From the NCBI GenBank assembly GCA_030765045.1, contig CM060964.1, forward strand, positions 314,082,628 to 314,146,627: a stretch of 64,000 nt of DNA, read 5' to 3'. The DNA is from Tenodera sinensis. Its lineage: Eukaryota > Arthropoda > Insecta > Mantodea > Mantidae. Of the stretch, positions 10,724 through 23,507 are shown piece after piece. The position numbers were made by a program, and so were the translations under genes. The notes beneath the pieces were generated by a model. It was not told the origin of the DNA and did not search any database. It saw only the letters and a list, made by a program, of their open reading frames with translations. Each line of letters opens with the position of its first letter. Position 1 is the first letter of the stretch.

Positions 10724-13032
10724 TTTTGATAACGCTAATATAAAAAAGTTGTGTTGCATTTCATCGCCATGTTGCAATAGAATTCACTATCAGTGCAAGC
10801 TAAATAATCTTATATGAAGATCGGAAATTATTCCACCGATATTTATAACCAACGCCTGAGAAGATTATTTAATCTCAAGGCTAGCGAACTATATACGATT
10901 TCCACAATGTTGAACTTGGTGCCCAGAGTTTCCTCGTGTACTGCATGTCAGAGTTTCCTGCATTATGTGAAAGCCGTGTAGGCTTTATGTTCTTAACTAT
11001 GCAACCAAATAGAAAGCACGGAGTTTCAAACGTTCATCTACTGTAATTACCTAAAAAATTACTCCACCATTCCGATAATTGCTTCACTTGCAAAAGACGC
11101 TACAACATTTACAGAACTTGGAAGACTCTGGGGGGAGGGGGACAGAGATTAAGGAAATCAGCCATCCGCCGATAACCCATTTGCTTGAATATCACGAGAT
11201 TTCTCAGAATGTATTACGAATATATGTGACTGCGAAATTGCAATTCTAAGAAGTAGGAAGGAAGATATTTCCCTCTAAAAAGCATCTACACGTATAATTA
11301 TACAATAATTTCATGCAGAATATAGGAAGTGGAGCAAATGAAACTAATTTCATCACAATTCGAGGTTTAAAAAGACAAAGCCAACCCGTGCTACGTCGTA
11401 AACAAGAGTGCCCTATGTTGCTGCTTCTTCTTGGATTCGAAACACAGTTTGCTGAGTACTGCTAATCACTAGTCCGGAGTTTACTATGAGTTAAGTGAAA
11501 TTCCAATCGTGCGGGAGTGCAAATAGGTCCGAAGTTGGAATGGACTCGGTTAAAATAAAGGATGGTTGGCGTGCATGGATATTGTCTAGCAATGAGGTGA
11601 AACTTCTACAGTAAAAGTTAACTAAAAATGTTATTCTTGTTTTTATTTAGTGTAAGCCAAGCTGATATTTTTCTTCTTTTTTTATCTGTGTATGTTTTAC
11701 TTTGCGCTATATTTCTGCATATACATTAAAACACACATACTGAAGGCCTCTGCTGAGAAAACCTCTGCAAGGTGTGCTGCTATCTGGAGCGGAAAGGGAG
11801 ACCGTAGCACATGACAGTTCACGATGAATTCATAAATACATCTACTATTTACACTAACTACTGTGTTCCTCTCAGAGGATGTGGCTGTAAGAAATGCGTT
11901 TGACATCAACAACTCCACTGTTTTCAATTGCGTTTTACTTGTGTAAGGTTTCTATATTAGTTAACGCCTAATTTAACATGCACAGCTGCTGAGCGTCATC
12001 AAATGATATTCCAGCTAAAGATACTTAACTGTGCCAACCATTGCTTCTACTGAGAGACTTTTGTAATGGTAGATTATTTCCGAGCGTTGTATTTTGACCA
12101 CGAAAGTTGGTTTGCCCATATTTGTAAGTTACACTTTCCGCTCCGTTGCACTAGCAGATCGTTAAGACAAAAATACCTGAGGCATTTAGATTACCACTGG
12201 GTGATAAATAGAAAGTTCTCAGTTATTAAATGGAATAACTGAATATGCTCTGCAACCTCTTCTAGCTTTACATGTGTTGATATATGTAAATATGACACAG
12301 CTCTCCTTTATGGAAATGTTAACTGCAAATCCAAGAAACCATGCCATCTTAAGATACCGGGTCAATCCTCTTGCTTTCTAGGAAACGTTCTGGTTACAGA
12401 ATGCTATACCGCTAGAAAAATTGGAACTACAATTGAGCATAGACACCAAGAATGTCTATTATAATAATGGGTAATATAACGTGCAGTAAAAAATCAGTCG
12501 TTTATTCTGTAAGATTAAATGTTACTCCAGAAACTGAAATGCACTATGCAGCTAGAATTTGCGGATGACAAAACAAAGAAATGTCTAAATAAAATAGGGG
12601 AATTAATCAACAAAGAGGCAGTGTTTGTATATACTCGTAATTAAGACAGTTTGCAAAGATAAAGCTTTGTCACGGCACTGTTAAACCCATTGAGATGTCT
12701 GACATCAGAGGTTGCAACGAAATACAAATTCTCTGTATTTTCTTTAGTAGCATCCACTTTCAGCAAGAGCTGCAACTTAGTCCTGACCTTTGAAATGTGT
12801 TAGTTACAGCTGATAAAAAGGATCATCTAGTGTTACAACTCCTACTTTGCCAAAAATAGGCCTCATGCTCGTCATTTCATAACGGAGAGCCGTAAGTTCT
12901 CAAGTGTTTGAGATAAAATTGATAGTCTTAAGTAACTAACTGCATTGCTTGTAATATTCAGGAAGTAAAGCTGAAAGTTCCGCTTAAGGTACTTAAACAT
13001 CCTCTCCTTAGAATCCTTTAGACTTTTCACTT
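10724..13032. other. No recognised gene
   Basis: Nothing recognised; longest ORFs are under 80 codons and without known motifs. Confidence 0.6.
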
Positions 13033-13055
13033 ATGAACCCTCCCCCCCCCCCCAA

Positions 13056-13096
<41 letters not shown>
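13033..13096. repeat. (C)n followed by (CA)n
   Basis: A C homopolymer of about 11 is followed after AAATA by about 50 bases of CA. Confidence 0.95.
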
Positions 13097-13098
<2 letters not shown>

Positions 13099-13266
13099 AC
13101 TACTTATTTAACAGAGAGACATCACAGTGGCATCAACCACATTTTTTCTGCTTACGATTGGGAGCGAAAAGACTGCCCACCAAGGTGAGCCAGGAGGAAA
13201 ACGTGACTACCTGGTGTAACATCTACTTCATCACCCAAAACAACTGCCCTGCGGCAAACTCCCGAG

Positions 13267-13492
13267 AAAAAAAATATTTTGTTGTTTAACGACGCTGTCA
13301 ATTGCTAGGGTCTCATCAGCATAGCCGGTGTGCCAGAATTTTGTCCCACGTGAGTTCTTTTACATATCAATAAATCTACTGACATGAAGCTGTCGTTTTT
13401 AAGCACACTTAAAAACCATCGGTCTCGGCCGGATTTGAACCCGCGACCTTGGGATCAGTAGGCCAGCGTCTAACCAACTGAGTCACCCAGAC
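13267..13492 (-). mobile_element. tRNA-derived SINE, family A copy 2
   Basis: Reads on the minus strand as GGTGACTCAGTTGGTTAGAC (A-box region), then CGCGGGTTCAAATCCGGCC (B box), then the family body and the terminal GTTAAACAACAAAATATT. The structure is complete and moderately diverged. Confidence 0.9.
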
Positions 13493-14353
13493 AGACATCT
13501 CCCAACAAGCTGTCCGGTCTACTGCTCTCTAGTTGATTTCGTCGATGTATACTTAAACATATATAGCTTTTGTTTTATTATGTCCGGAATCAGTTTTTAT
13601 ATAAAATATGGTTAAAAAGGATAAGGCAATACGTTACTTTGAAGCGCTACTGAAGATCGGAACTGTTACGGTAAATCAAACACAGATCGAGTTATAAAAT
13701 TCCAAAATAACAGCCTCTTGTAATAGATAATCGTAGATCACATGAGTTCCAACATTAAAAATAATACGATCTAATATCGTCAGCTTCAACTCTTCCAGAC
13801 TCCACTTATTTGCGATCAAAACAGATTTTTGAAAGAGGAAAGCATATATGAAATACCAAGTGCCGTTAAAAGCTTTTATATCCGATCTCTGGAAGTAGCT
13901 CAGTTGGCCAAAGAATTTAATATCAGCGACCAAGATCTCAGTGTCGGAGGTTGGCTAGCTTCAGATCATCAATGCAGTACTACCACGTCTGCAGAAAAGG
14001 AAAGAATGGGTTCACGTACAAATATACGATGATTGGCATACGCGAACATCGGTAGAACTTTTCATTAAGTGCAACTGGGGTTTTCTTATAACAGAGCAAC
14101 TTAAATATCACGCTTAACGCAGTGATCTGGAAGCACGTATTGCACAAAACATTTCCAACAATTTGTGATGCTGTATTACAATATCTGGCAGCAACCTGAC
14201 TCTTACAATTAGTTATGAGGGCAACACTGAAAATTGTTAGAATGCCATGTTTCCAAAAGCAAATGAAATTTGTTTACTTTTGACAGTTTCTAATGTATTG
14301 CGAGTTGATTGCCGTGTAGATTGTTCCAGTTGTTCTCTTATCATCACCCAAAA
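13493..14353. other. No recognised gene; may include the mariner 5' flank
   Basis: The last 140 bases probably belong to the 5' untranslated part of the mariner fragment. I could not define its TIR. Confidence 0.5.
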
Positions 14354-14600
14354 ATGAATTTGACTAGAAAACGTTTCGGGATTGTGATGTTTTATGATTT
14401 TAAATCGTCATTAACGCCTAAACAATGTGAAGATCGGCTTAGAAACACAATTGGTGAAGAAGCTCCAATTTATAACTGACATAACCAATTCAAAAGAGAT
14501 CTCATAGTGACGAATTTAGTGAAGGACGTTCAAGAACTGCTGTTATTGATGAAAATATTGCCGCTGCTCGAGCAGTGCTTGAAGTAGATACATTTATTCG
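14354..14600 (+). pseudogene. Mariner transposase N-terminal fragment
   Basis: From ATG 14354 the frame reads MNLTRKRFG, then MFYDFKSSLTPKQCEDRL and EEAPIYN, a clear match to the first HTH of mariner transposases (consensus style MxLTxEQFRxxIFYDFK). A stop near 14478 and a frameshift near 14500 follow. In the next frame SDEFSEGRSRTAVIDENIAA continues the second HTH/linker region. The catalytic DDE/D domain is absent. The fragment stops just before a tRNA-derived SINE at 14615, which probably replaced or displaced the rest. It differs in sequence from the element at 9434-10721, so it is a different mariner lineage. Confidence 0.85.
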
Positions 14601-14614
14601 GGGAACATTCGGTC

Positions 14615-14838
14615 GGTCTGGGTGGCTCAATTGGTTAGATGCTGGCTTATCAACTCCAAGGTCGCGAGTTCAAACCCGGCCCATGCCGATGGTTTCTAAG
14701 GGTGCTTAAAAACGACAGCTCCATGTCAGTAGATTTGCTGGCATGTAAAAGAAATCCTGCGGGACGAAATTTCGGCACACCGGCGGCGCTAGTAATCCTA
14801 GTAATTGACAGCGCCGTTAACAAATAAAATAATTATTT
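14615..14838 (+). mobile_element. tRNA-derived SINE, family A copy 3
   Basis: Plus strand: GGGTGGCTCAATTGGTTAGA (A box), CGCGAGTTCAAACCCGGCC (B box), the family body and the tail AAATAAAATAATTATTT. It sits directly after the mariner N-terminal fragment. The 62-residue ORF inside it is a by-product. Confidence 0.9.
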
Positions 14839-15886
14839 ATTTACAGTTCAACGGGTAATGTCGTGGGTTGTTTCTCAAGTCAAGCCCTCGATATGAGGAT
14901 AGACGTTAAAGTGGCTATACAATGAAGTAATAAAAATAGCGAGTCAAAAACACCGTTTTTTGTTTCTTAGTTCGCTAAGGCCGTAGTTGAAAAAGCCTGC
15001 TGTATAAACAAAGTAAAAAAAAACTGAGTTTCTAAAGAATTTTGTATAGAAGTGTTGCATGAATTAGTTACACTTATTCTTAAATGAATACACCAATCAA
15101 AAAGACCCAAAAACTGAGAGAAAACGAATTTTCTCACTTGTTATTCCCTGAAGGTTCGAGTTGTTATGACTTCTTAAAAATCAGAGAACTGACGCTGTTC
15201 AGTAGTGAGGGTGCAGTTTTTGCACCTGACAGGTTACCCGCCTCCTCTTACCCCTTCTCAGCCACACGTCACTTTTATAAAAGATAGTCGCTTTCTCCCC
15301 ACAAGACACCCTTGATATAAAAAAGTAACAGGTATACCACAGCTAAGCGAAAATTTTCTCTTGCCTTGACCGTGACCCCTGAGACATAAAACATTCCTCA
15401 AGACAGTTTTCGCTTTCGTCGGCACCCTTTTCACCCCTGCAGGTATCTTTCTTTTTATCTCATTTTGGCGATCCCTCAACTTCTCACACGATGTGGGCCT
15501 AGATTCCATCTGACTTTACCTGCTCAACTTTACTGTTCACAGTTCTCACGACGCCCTTTGCTTCTCCATGCTCAATCAGTATCTTTATACCTCATTACGT
15601 TATTCGCCATTATCCCGCGCACAAATCTCACAAATGTTTCAGGTAACGTCCAAGGTAAAAGCCACTGTTCTGCACATTGCCCTAACATTCTTTACAATGT
15701 TAATTTATTCTGTCTAGAATACCGTGGAGTTTTAAGAATTTTATAAACTTATTTCATTCATGCATGACATTCGTTGTTTTTGGTAAGAATCGTATTTCTA
15801 CGGGCAAATCTTTAATTTAAAAACGTATCCATGTATACCACAGATTTCCACCAAAATGTTAAGTTCAACTAGAAGTTACATAAGTT
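14839..15886. other. No recognised gene
   Basis: A 93-codon and an 83-codon ORF overlap on opposite strands (15258-15746) without known motifs. Confidence 0.6.
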
Positions 15887-16091
<205 letters not shown>

Positions 16092-17699
16092 TTGTTTAAC
16101 TGTCACGGAGGGCAAGTGTCACTGATTCCTTGTATATACGCCAACCTTTTATAGGTGGGTAGTATTGCTAGCATTCAGAATTCATAATAGGTAACCACAT
16201 ATTTTAGCCGAATAGGTTATGGCAACAGAATAAACAATAGCTGAATTAACATAATCGCGTGTTGTCTTTACTTTGGGGATTAGGCATACAAAGTTCATTG
16301 CAGCTCAAAAGGTATTAGCATGTACACTACAAATTATGGAAATCAAATACGATGAAATTATAATTTCCTCTGTTATTTAATTTCTCCCTCAATGAACTTT
16401 GAATATTTATAAAAGTTATCTTAGCAAAATACATTGCATGTTTTAACGGTTATCTTGGCGAAAAACATTTAAGCAGATGTGATAATATAATATCTCCGTT
16501 ACAATGGAACAGCAAGAACACGATATTGAGGATTTGTAAATAGTGAAGGAAACAGCCACGTAACACGTTTATCACACCCCCTTTCTAAATAATGTGGTAA
16601 ATAGTACCACGAAATGAAACTTAGGCTACATTTTCAGTTTTACTGGAAAGGCGACAGAAACTGAACTTTTCACGTCATCACATGTTTCATAACTTCACGT
16701 AAACACCACGAACAACGCCACCAACACCATGAATCTGCGATTTCACTCATAATGATGGTCATCTTGCCGATGAACCGGAACCATTACTCAATTCACTGCA
16801 AAGCAGAAATGCCTCTATAAGACATCAGAGTAACCATCAGTTCATCGTTCATAATTTCAGTCACCATTAAAACTTGACCTCTTGCTTCTTTGTTTGTCTA
16901 TTTCTATCTTTCTTTATTTCATAAGTAGGGTCCGTTTATAAAGTGATTTCGCAAATTTTGACTTGAATACTCTTTCTATTTCTTGGTGTTGCACCAACAG
17001 AAATGCATTATTCTGTATTTCTCTTTTGTATAATTTTATTTTAGTATACTTTTAGTGCTCTGTGAAAGTTCTCATGTTTTATAATGCTGTGTAATAATAC
17101 TAAATTAGTAGTCCTTGCCGTGTTGCAGGGGCGTGGTAGCTTTGATCCCCGGCCACGGAGTGTTACTGGGTTCGATCCCTCCCAGGTGTTTCTCCAGTGT
17201 TCCATTCACTGGACTCCTAGTAGGAGATGCACAGTACAAAAGATCTTTAGGTCGAGGTGCGAGGGCCGTTGAGCACTCTCCAATTCCCACATGTGCCACA
17301 CCCACCGCCGCCACCGCCAACACCACCGCCACAGACAACGCCACCGTCACTACCACTACTACCACCACCATATAGCATGGTAACCAAATGCTAAGGTTCA
17401 ACGTAAGTGAAATTTCGACTATTTCCTCCAATCCTCTTCGTGAATTTGTTTCTCACTAATATGTTTAAACCTATCATAAATGCATGTATTTACTGTCTAA
17501 TTACAGTTCCAATTAATGATCATTTACAGGGATTTGGAGCTATATCCAATGTATGAATCTGCAAATTTTGAAAACCTTCCAATTGCAAAAGATGAGCTAC
17601 GTTTAGTTTTCCTTCATAATTAAAAGAATCCGGTCTTCAGTAAAGTACAAGTCCTGATACTTCATACGTATTTACTTCATATGCACAATAAATCGAAAA
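16092..17699. other. No recognised gene; G+C-richer block at 17110-17350
   Basis: The block has GGGTTCGATCCCTCCCAG, a B-box-like site, and a CCACCGCC-rich stretch. It may be a decayed SINE, but no second copy was seen. Confidence 0.45.
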
Positions 17700-17975
17700 A
17701 CAGTGAGAGTGCGTGAGTGAGTGAGAGTGAGTGATTGAGCGAGAGTGACTGCGTGAGTGAGTGAGTGAGTGAGTGAGAGGGTGAGTGATTATGTGAGAGA
17801 GAGTGAGTGCATGAGTGAAAGGGTGAGTGAGAGAGTGAGTGTGTGAGTACATAAGTGAGTGCGTGAGAGGGTGGGAGTGAGAGAATGAGTGAGTGCGTGA
17901 GTACGTGAGAGAGTGCGTGAGTACGTGTGTGAGTGGGTGAGTGACTACGTGAGTGACAGTGTGTGAGTGAGTGGG
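17700..17975. repeat. (GAGT)n imperfect microsatellite
   Basis: About 275 bases of GTGAG/GAGT steps with CGTG and ATGAG variants, ending at a SINE 3'-end fragment. Confidence 0.93.
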
Positions 17976-18006
17976 GCTAAGGGCCCGTCGACAAGGTCAT
18001 TTGCGC
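17965..18006 (-). mobile_element. Short SINE 3'-end fragment next to the GAGT array
   Basis: GGGCTAAGGGCCCGTCGACA followed by AGGTCATTTGCGCC. Same core as at 33577-33634. The (TGAG)n array to its left takes the tail position. Confidence 0.65.
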
Positions 18007-19242
18007 CATCGAAATACATGATTTAACTAATGTGTAAATGTCTAGGACAATATTGCGTCACATATTTGTTTCTATACTCTTATCCTATTAATAGAATGTA
18101 TATCTGAAGCCGTTTTTCGAACCCTATTTTGCAAATTAGATATAGGTATCACATGAAAGACTTCTAATGAAGTCGGATAATATTTTCCCGATCACATTTG
18201 CACTTCCTTTACCTTTATATCTTATTAACTTATCTTCAAAGGAAACTCTATTTAAATATTGTATGCAATGATAATCTACGAGTAAGTCCTGCTACAAAAC
18301 AGAATTTACATCTCACGTTTCAATCGAGCTAGGTAATTATTTTTCTGCTGAATATATTATTTATTTCTAATAGTTTTAGGCTAAATGATGCGCATACGAA
18401 GGATATGTCAGTTGCTACTAGCTTATTTAGTTAAAATAAATGTGTCAAGTCTCCGTGTAAAGTGGAAGTAAATCTGTGTCCTACTTTTCTTCAACTTCTT
18501 TTTACAACACTCTTTAATGTCCTAGTATTTCGGCTAGGGCTGACATAAAAAAGAACTATTTGGAGTTTATCCGAATACGGTCAGGTTTAAAAGAAGCTCC
18601 AGTTCTAACAGTTATCAAGGATGATTTGGTTTCTTTCACTGAAAAACGCTTCTGTCTGGTACTTTAATAGCACCTCAGTGGGTGTAAAGCATTTTAGATT
18701 GGTGATCAATGGAAGATGTGGAGGGGTGTGGTTCTGTGAGGTGAAGGATGTTTAGAGAAAGGGTGAAAGTTGCGTGATCAGCAAGTGTCAAGTGCTTACA
18801 ATGAGATAGCACAACTGAATCAGAGAGCGTATGAATGTAACGCAACAGTTTCACCACCGCAGCCTGTGGCTGTTGCTGCCTGCGCCAGATGGTTTGCCTT
18901 TCGTCCTCACCCACCCGCCTCCAAGTCGATACAAGCATAACAAACAAAATGCATCCCAACGTTGTTATTCGACTTCGTGTAATCCGGAACACAAATTGCG
19001 TTAATACCATTCCAGTGTGGGTGCACTTTCACCTACAATAAACCTAAGGCTCAAACTATTAAGTATTCGCTTTATTTTTCTAAAAATAGCTAATAAAAGT
19101 GCAAACTATATGCCACTAGCTATTAGAGGGTGAAAAGTACTCCTGGCCATACATTATCCAAGGAGTCTGCATGTTGAGTATAACAAGTATGTCCAGTACA
19201 ACTATTGTCAATAAAGAACCGTTTCGCCGAAAAAAAATTATT
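18007..19242. other. No recognised gene
   Basis: A 111-codon minus-strand ORF (18675-19010) has no recognised domain. Confidence 0.6.
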
Positions 19243-19573
19243 TGTGTCAAATATTGGCAGCCATCCAGCTTCTTGACGAATGCATATATATGGTTTATTA
19301 TTTCATTAACTGTCTCGCAAATATTGTGTAAACAAAGCTGTAATACATTTCTACCTTAATTCGAATGAATTTAGTCACAATTTGTTGTCATGCAAAGTTT
19401 TAGAGAGATTTGGCAACGTCACAACATTAAATTGTGACTAAATCCATTCGAATTGAAATAAAGACATTCTCAACACAATGTCTGCGTGATAGTGAAATAA
19501 ATACATAACAAATCATTTATATCCATTCGTCAAGAAGCTAGATGGCCCCAAATATTCCAAATATTTGAACACA
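19243..19573. mobile_element. Snapback MITE (long inverted repeat with short loop)
   Basis: The left half reads GTGTCAAATATTGG, CCAGCTTCTTGACGAATG, AATTCGAATGAATTTAGTC and CACAATTT. The right half is its reverse complement with small differences, including TAGCTTCTTGACGAATGGAT and AATTCGAATGGATTTAGTC. The arms meet around a loop near 19390-19415. No coding capacity. Its right end abuts a (CACG)n/(CA)n array. Confidence 0.8.
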
Positions 19574-19575
19574 CA

Positions 19576-19627
<52 letters not shown>

Positions 19628-19658
19628 CACACACATACACACACACACACACACACAC
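19570..19658. repeat. (CACG)n and (CA)n array
   Basis: Nine or so CACG units, then CA steps, between the snapback MITE and a GT-repeat fragment. Confidence 0.95.
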
Positions 19659-19668
19659 GGAAATTTTT

Positions 19669-19788
19669 CTAAAAATGCTTTTTTTTTTATTCATGGGGCC
19701 TCCAAACATATGTTTCCGGTGAAATCCTGATATCGAATTTTCGGGTGGAATACAATACTTCCTCTACTTTACTATACGTAGGAGAAAT
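19669..19788 (-). repeat. GT-repeat family, copy 4 (fragment)
   Basis: TGGGGCCTCCAAACATATGT, TTTCCGGTGAAATCCTGA and GGGTGGAATACAATACTTCC follow a (CACG)n(CA)n array and end at the dimeric SINE. Confidence 0.8.
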
Positions 19789-20383
19789 ACTTAGAGGTAG
19801 AACTGGAACTTAAAAATTCAGTGCCACAGCTGGGATTTGAACCACAGACCCTCCGCTTACTAGGCGGGTGCTTTAACCATTAAGCTACTTTGACGACCTG
19901 CCAGAATGACGCATTCTCAAACCAGTTCGTGTTTCCCCCCGGTAAACCACAAAGGCAGTCTCACATCAGAGACAATTACCCCAATGGTGACTTACTATTG
20001 TAAGTACTTTATGTCCCGGGATTAAATAACCTTCAGATGGTAATTATTATTTATTTATGTCAGCAAACTTACTGTTGGTGTTTTTAAACACACAAGCCAT
20101 GGGTGGGCAATGTCTGAGAGGTAGAACTAGAACTTAAAAATTCAATGCCACAGCTGGGATTTGAACCACAGACCTTCCGCTTAGTAGGCGGGTGCTCTAA
20201 CCATTAAGCTACTTTGTGGTTTACCGCGTGAAATACGAACTGGTTTGAGAATTCAATGTTATTCTGGCAGGTTGTCACAGTAGCTTAACGGTTCCAGTTC
20301 TGCCTCTCAAACATTGCCCACACACAGCTTGTGTGTTTAAAAACAACAGTAAGTTTATTGGCATAAATAAATAAACATTACCA
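19789..20383 (-). mobile_element. Dimeric tRNA-derived SINE, copy 1 (9-bp target duplication)
   Basis: Contains two tRNA-like heads on the minus strand. Each has GTAGCTTAATGGTTA (A box), the word GCACCCGCCTA and GGTCTGTGGTTCAAATCCCA (B box). A terminal unit carries TAAGTTTATTGGCATAAATA on the plus strand. AGGAGAAAT flanks the insert at 19780-19788 and 20384-20392. It is inserted next to a GT-repeat fragment. The heads are well preserved and could be mistaken for true tRNA genes. Confidence 0.8.
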
Positions 20384-20392
20384 GGAGAAATT

Positions 20393-21082
20393 CTGATTAT
20401 GCGTACCAAAGGCAGTACATGCAAAAACAATAAATCAGGGAATTGTTCCTACAACTGAATATAATTTTCTTATGGAATGTGTTTTCTTCCTAGTGTTGGT
20501 AACACTGCACTCTCGTAGAAATGGGCGACCCGCTTGGCAATGACCCTCAGAAGAACGTGACTCGTTTTCTCAGCGGAGGTAAACACAACACATCGGATAC
20601 GACTACGTTTATTATTCCTACAGTACGCACATCCACTTGGATTTGTCACCGAAACTTTTTTCTTTCTTTTGGATGAGCATTAGCAATGTGGAACACGGAC
20701 ATCTTGCAACCGATTTCTAGTTGTCAGACTTGGCTCAGTGCATCGAGATAATTATATTCCACTACTTTTCAGAGAGCAGTTAACAAACAGTGGGATGCAA
20801 TCACGAGAGGAAAAAAATCAACGGTTCAAGCAACAGATAGTCAATAATATGACTGCATAATTGGCTAACAATAGTCTCCTTTCCATTGATTTTGTAAAAA
20901 GTTAATGTGCCATTCAAATAGTATTTTTTTCCACGTGTAATCACATGGAAGAACGATGGAATCTGTTAGGTAGCACAATACTAGTATGTGTACGGTTAGA
21001 TGATGCTCGCACAACCTTAATATGCTTTAAAGAAGGTAAGCGGACTATCCGAAACCAGCTATTTAAATATTATTTCCTCAAA
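20393..21082. other. No recognised gene
   Basis: Nothing recognised. Confidence 0.6.
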
Positions 21083-21149
21083 TTGTGTGTGTGTGCGCGT
21101 GCGTGTGTGTGTGTGCGTGTGTGCGCGCGCGCGCGCGTGTGTGTGTGTG
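21083..21149. repeat. (GT)n/(GC)n microsatellite
   Basis: About 65 bases of alternating GT and GC, including an (GC)7-like core. Confidence 0.95.
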
Positions 21150-21298
21150 ACCTTCCAAGGCTGCGACACTAATATTTCCATTAAGCCCCTAATCACAAAT
21201 TATGCTTCATATAGAGCATTTTTTGCTATTCTTTATTTTGTCAAAAAGGACTCCCATGATTGCGATCAAAGCATCATAAGTCTATGACAAGTTTCGTA

Positions 21299-21805
21299 GC
21301 AAGGACTCAGCACCTCGACCTATAGAAGATTATTTGCTCCTATGCCCCTGACGGTGTCTCCCGGGAGTGAGGGGTGAGGTTAGGATACCAAAAATGAGGA
21401 AAGATGATAGCAGAGGGCAGGGTCCCTAAAAGCTATAGATTTAAACTCCCCGATGGCGGCTCGAACAATCGGCTCCCCCTCCCTCCTGCGGGCTTACACA
21501 TCTCCTGGGTGGACTTGGGAACCGGAGACCTCCCCCGATCCGGAGGACGAGGATTTACAGAGCTAATTTCCTGCCAATCACGCCGAAAACCCCGCCGACG
21601 CTTAGAATCCTGAAATAGCCAACCAGGATGAAAGATGAAGTGAATGAGAAGTGAGCTGAAATGGAGGGACAGGACATTCGGGGAATGTAATTACCCTTAC
21701 CAGCATTCGACTAGCAAACCGGGGAAACCCCCCAAAAAAACATGGGTCGGGAAGGTAGGCCAAGAGAATCGAAATTACGACCTCCTGAATGCGGACGACA
21801 GAAAC
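21299..21805 (-). mobile_element. tRNA-derived SINE-like element, family C copy 1
   Basis: Shares GGACTCAGCACCTCGACC, GCAGAGGGCAGGGTCCCT and ATGGAGGGACAGGACATTCG with the element at 46318. The head region (minus strand, near 21765-21805) is degraded: GAATCGAAATTACGACCTCC replaces the usual GGATCGAACCCGCGACCTCC. Confidence 0.8.
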
Positions 21806-22089
21806 AACCGCCCATACCGCAAAATATCACAGGAGCGACATATTAATATGTGGAATATAATGTATGGAATTTTCTCATTTTCTTTGTATAAATGGAAAAA
21901 CATGATGTACATGCAAAGTGTACTAAAGAACAAAATGCAGAACTCACTAAAAGTATACAACAAGGCGGAATAGTTTGAAGAGTTGCATTTTCTCTCCTTT
22001 TGCCCGGAGTGACCTGAGCCCAACATCAACAAAAACAGCTGGAGGTTATTTCTGGATGTTGTATGTGACGACCACATTTTTATTTTTTA

Positions 22090-22424
22090 TACCCCTAGTG
22101 GGCCAAGGCTTACCACCCGGCCGCTGCGTCCCCCACCCTGCCCACTACAGGCGTCATGAGTGGGGTGCAATACTGGAGGGTGGGACGTGGTCAGCGCCCC
22201 TATCCCTCCCGGCCAGTTGTGAGGCCTTCGCGACCTGGGGTCGCTACTTCTTTATTCAAGTAGCTTCTCAATTGGCCCCCCGGGACCTAACGAGGCTGAG
22301 TGCACCCCGTACCAGACCTCCCATCGGAGGAAAAATGCCCATGCTGCTACCGGGGATCGAATTCGGTTCCTCCGCGCCAGAGGCAAGTGCACCACCAAAC
22401 TGCGCTACGGAGGCGGTCAAGACC
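22090..22424 (-). mobile_element. tRNA-derived SINE, family B copy 1
   Basis: The minus strand has the head CCGCCTCCGTAGCGCAGTTT (A box) and GAATTCGATCCCCGG (B box), then a G+C-rich body. On the plus strand the body reads CAGGCGTCATGAGTGGGGTG, ACTGGAGGGTGGGACGTGGT and GAGGCTGAGTGCACCC. It aligns with copies at 29226, 29580 and 45640. Confidence 0.88.
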
Positions 22425-23439
22425 ACATTAGTTAATTTGAAAGAAAGTTTCCATTCAAATGTGTAGATAATACCGAGAACACGTGTGTATTTTTAATGGG
22501 TTGAGAATGTTGTGCGAATGTTTCACATCATATTTTAACTTCCCAGTGTTTCCTCCAGACGCAAAAGTTAACTTATACTTTAATAGATGTTCAGGCTATT
22601 CGGCATTTTAACCAATTCTGTATAGTAGTAAATCATTTGGGAATATATCTGCGAATTTAAAGCTAGGAATTTAATTTCCTTTATCTTCAATTTTTAATAT
22701 GTATTTCCGCATAACATCCACAGAACCAGAAAACAGTGATATTTAATTAATGATGAATAAGTGATATAAATATATGGTTGTGTTCTGGATAGTATTTCAG
22801 TTAACATCTCTTCCAGGTGTAATTTTTAAACAACATTATTAGAATATGTATACGTTGCGAAATCCACCTCTTCACATTTATGCTAATTCGTATAATACCT
22901 TCCAGCTTTATCATAGTGAGCGGGGATTTCATCCATACGCTTGTGCATCATGGACGGTTTATGATCTTTACACAAAAAGCTATGTATGAAGTATTCAATG
23001 GGCAAATTCTTCCATATATCATGTAAATATTCATGCTGCCTTCTTTTCGCTACAAGCTTTTCGGTAATTTTTAACTCTCTGAGTGACATCTGTGAAGAAA
23101 GCACAAAGTTCAGATGAGTAATATCCGCAAATGATTTACGTTATTTTCCCAGTTCCCCGTTCCTACTATGAGTTCATTCTTCATGCATTCTTTCTTAATG
23201 ATTGAGTCTGTAATGTTTTTTAAACAGTCACGATGATAGAATGTAGAAAGCAGCCTAGAGAAACGTGTAATGCAAGTCATCCGATTTCAGTAAATCAAGG
23301 TTCCTTCACTTCTTTGGCGGGCAGCAGTCATCTAAACATTCCTCTAACTTGCGCAACCAGTTGACACGAGCGTTTCTATAAATACAAGGTGGGCACGGTA
23401 ACAAATTAAAACTGGCGGAGTCCACAATCTGGTTTCACT
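22425..23439. other. No recognised gene
   Basis: A 73-codon minus-strand ORF (22883-23104), rich in charged residues, has no family match I can name. Confidence 0.55.
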
Positions 23440-23460
23440 GGCCACTCTCGTATACCTTAC

Positions 23461-23507
<47 letters not shown>

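Noticed and set aside
20140..20215. Apparent tRNA gene (good A and B boxes on the minus strand)
   Set aside because: The same head occurs again at about 19815-19890 and in the 47007 insert, always followed by the same non-tRNA body; it is a SINE head.
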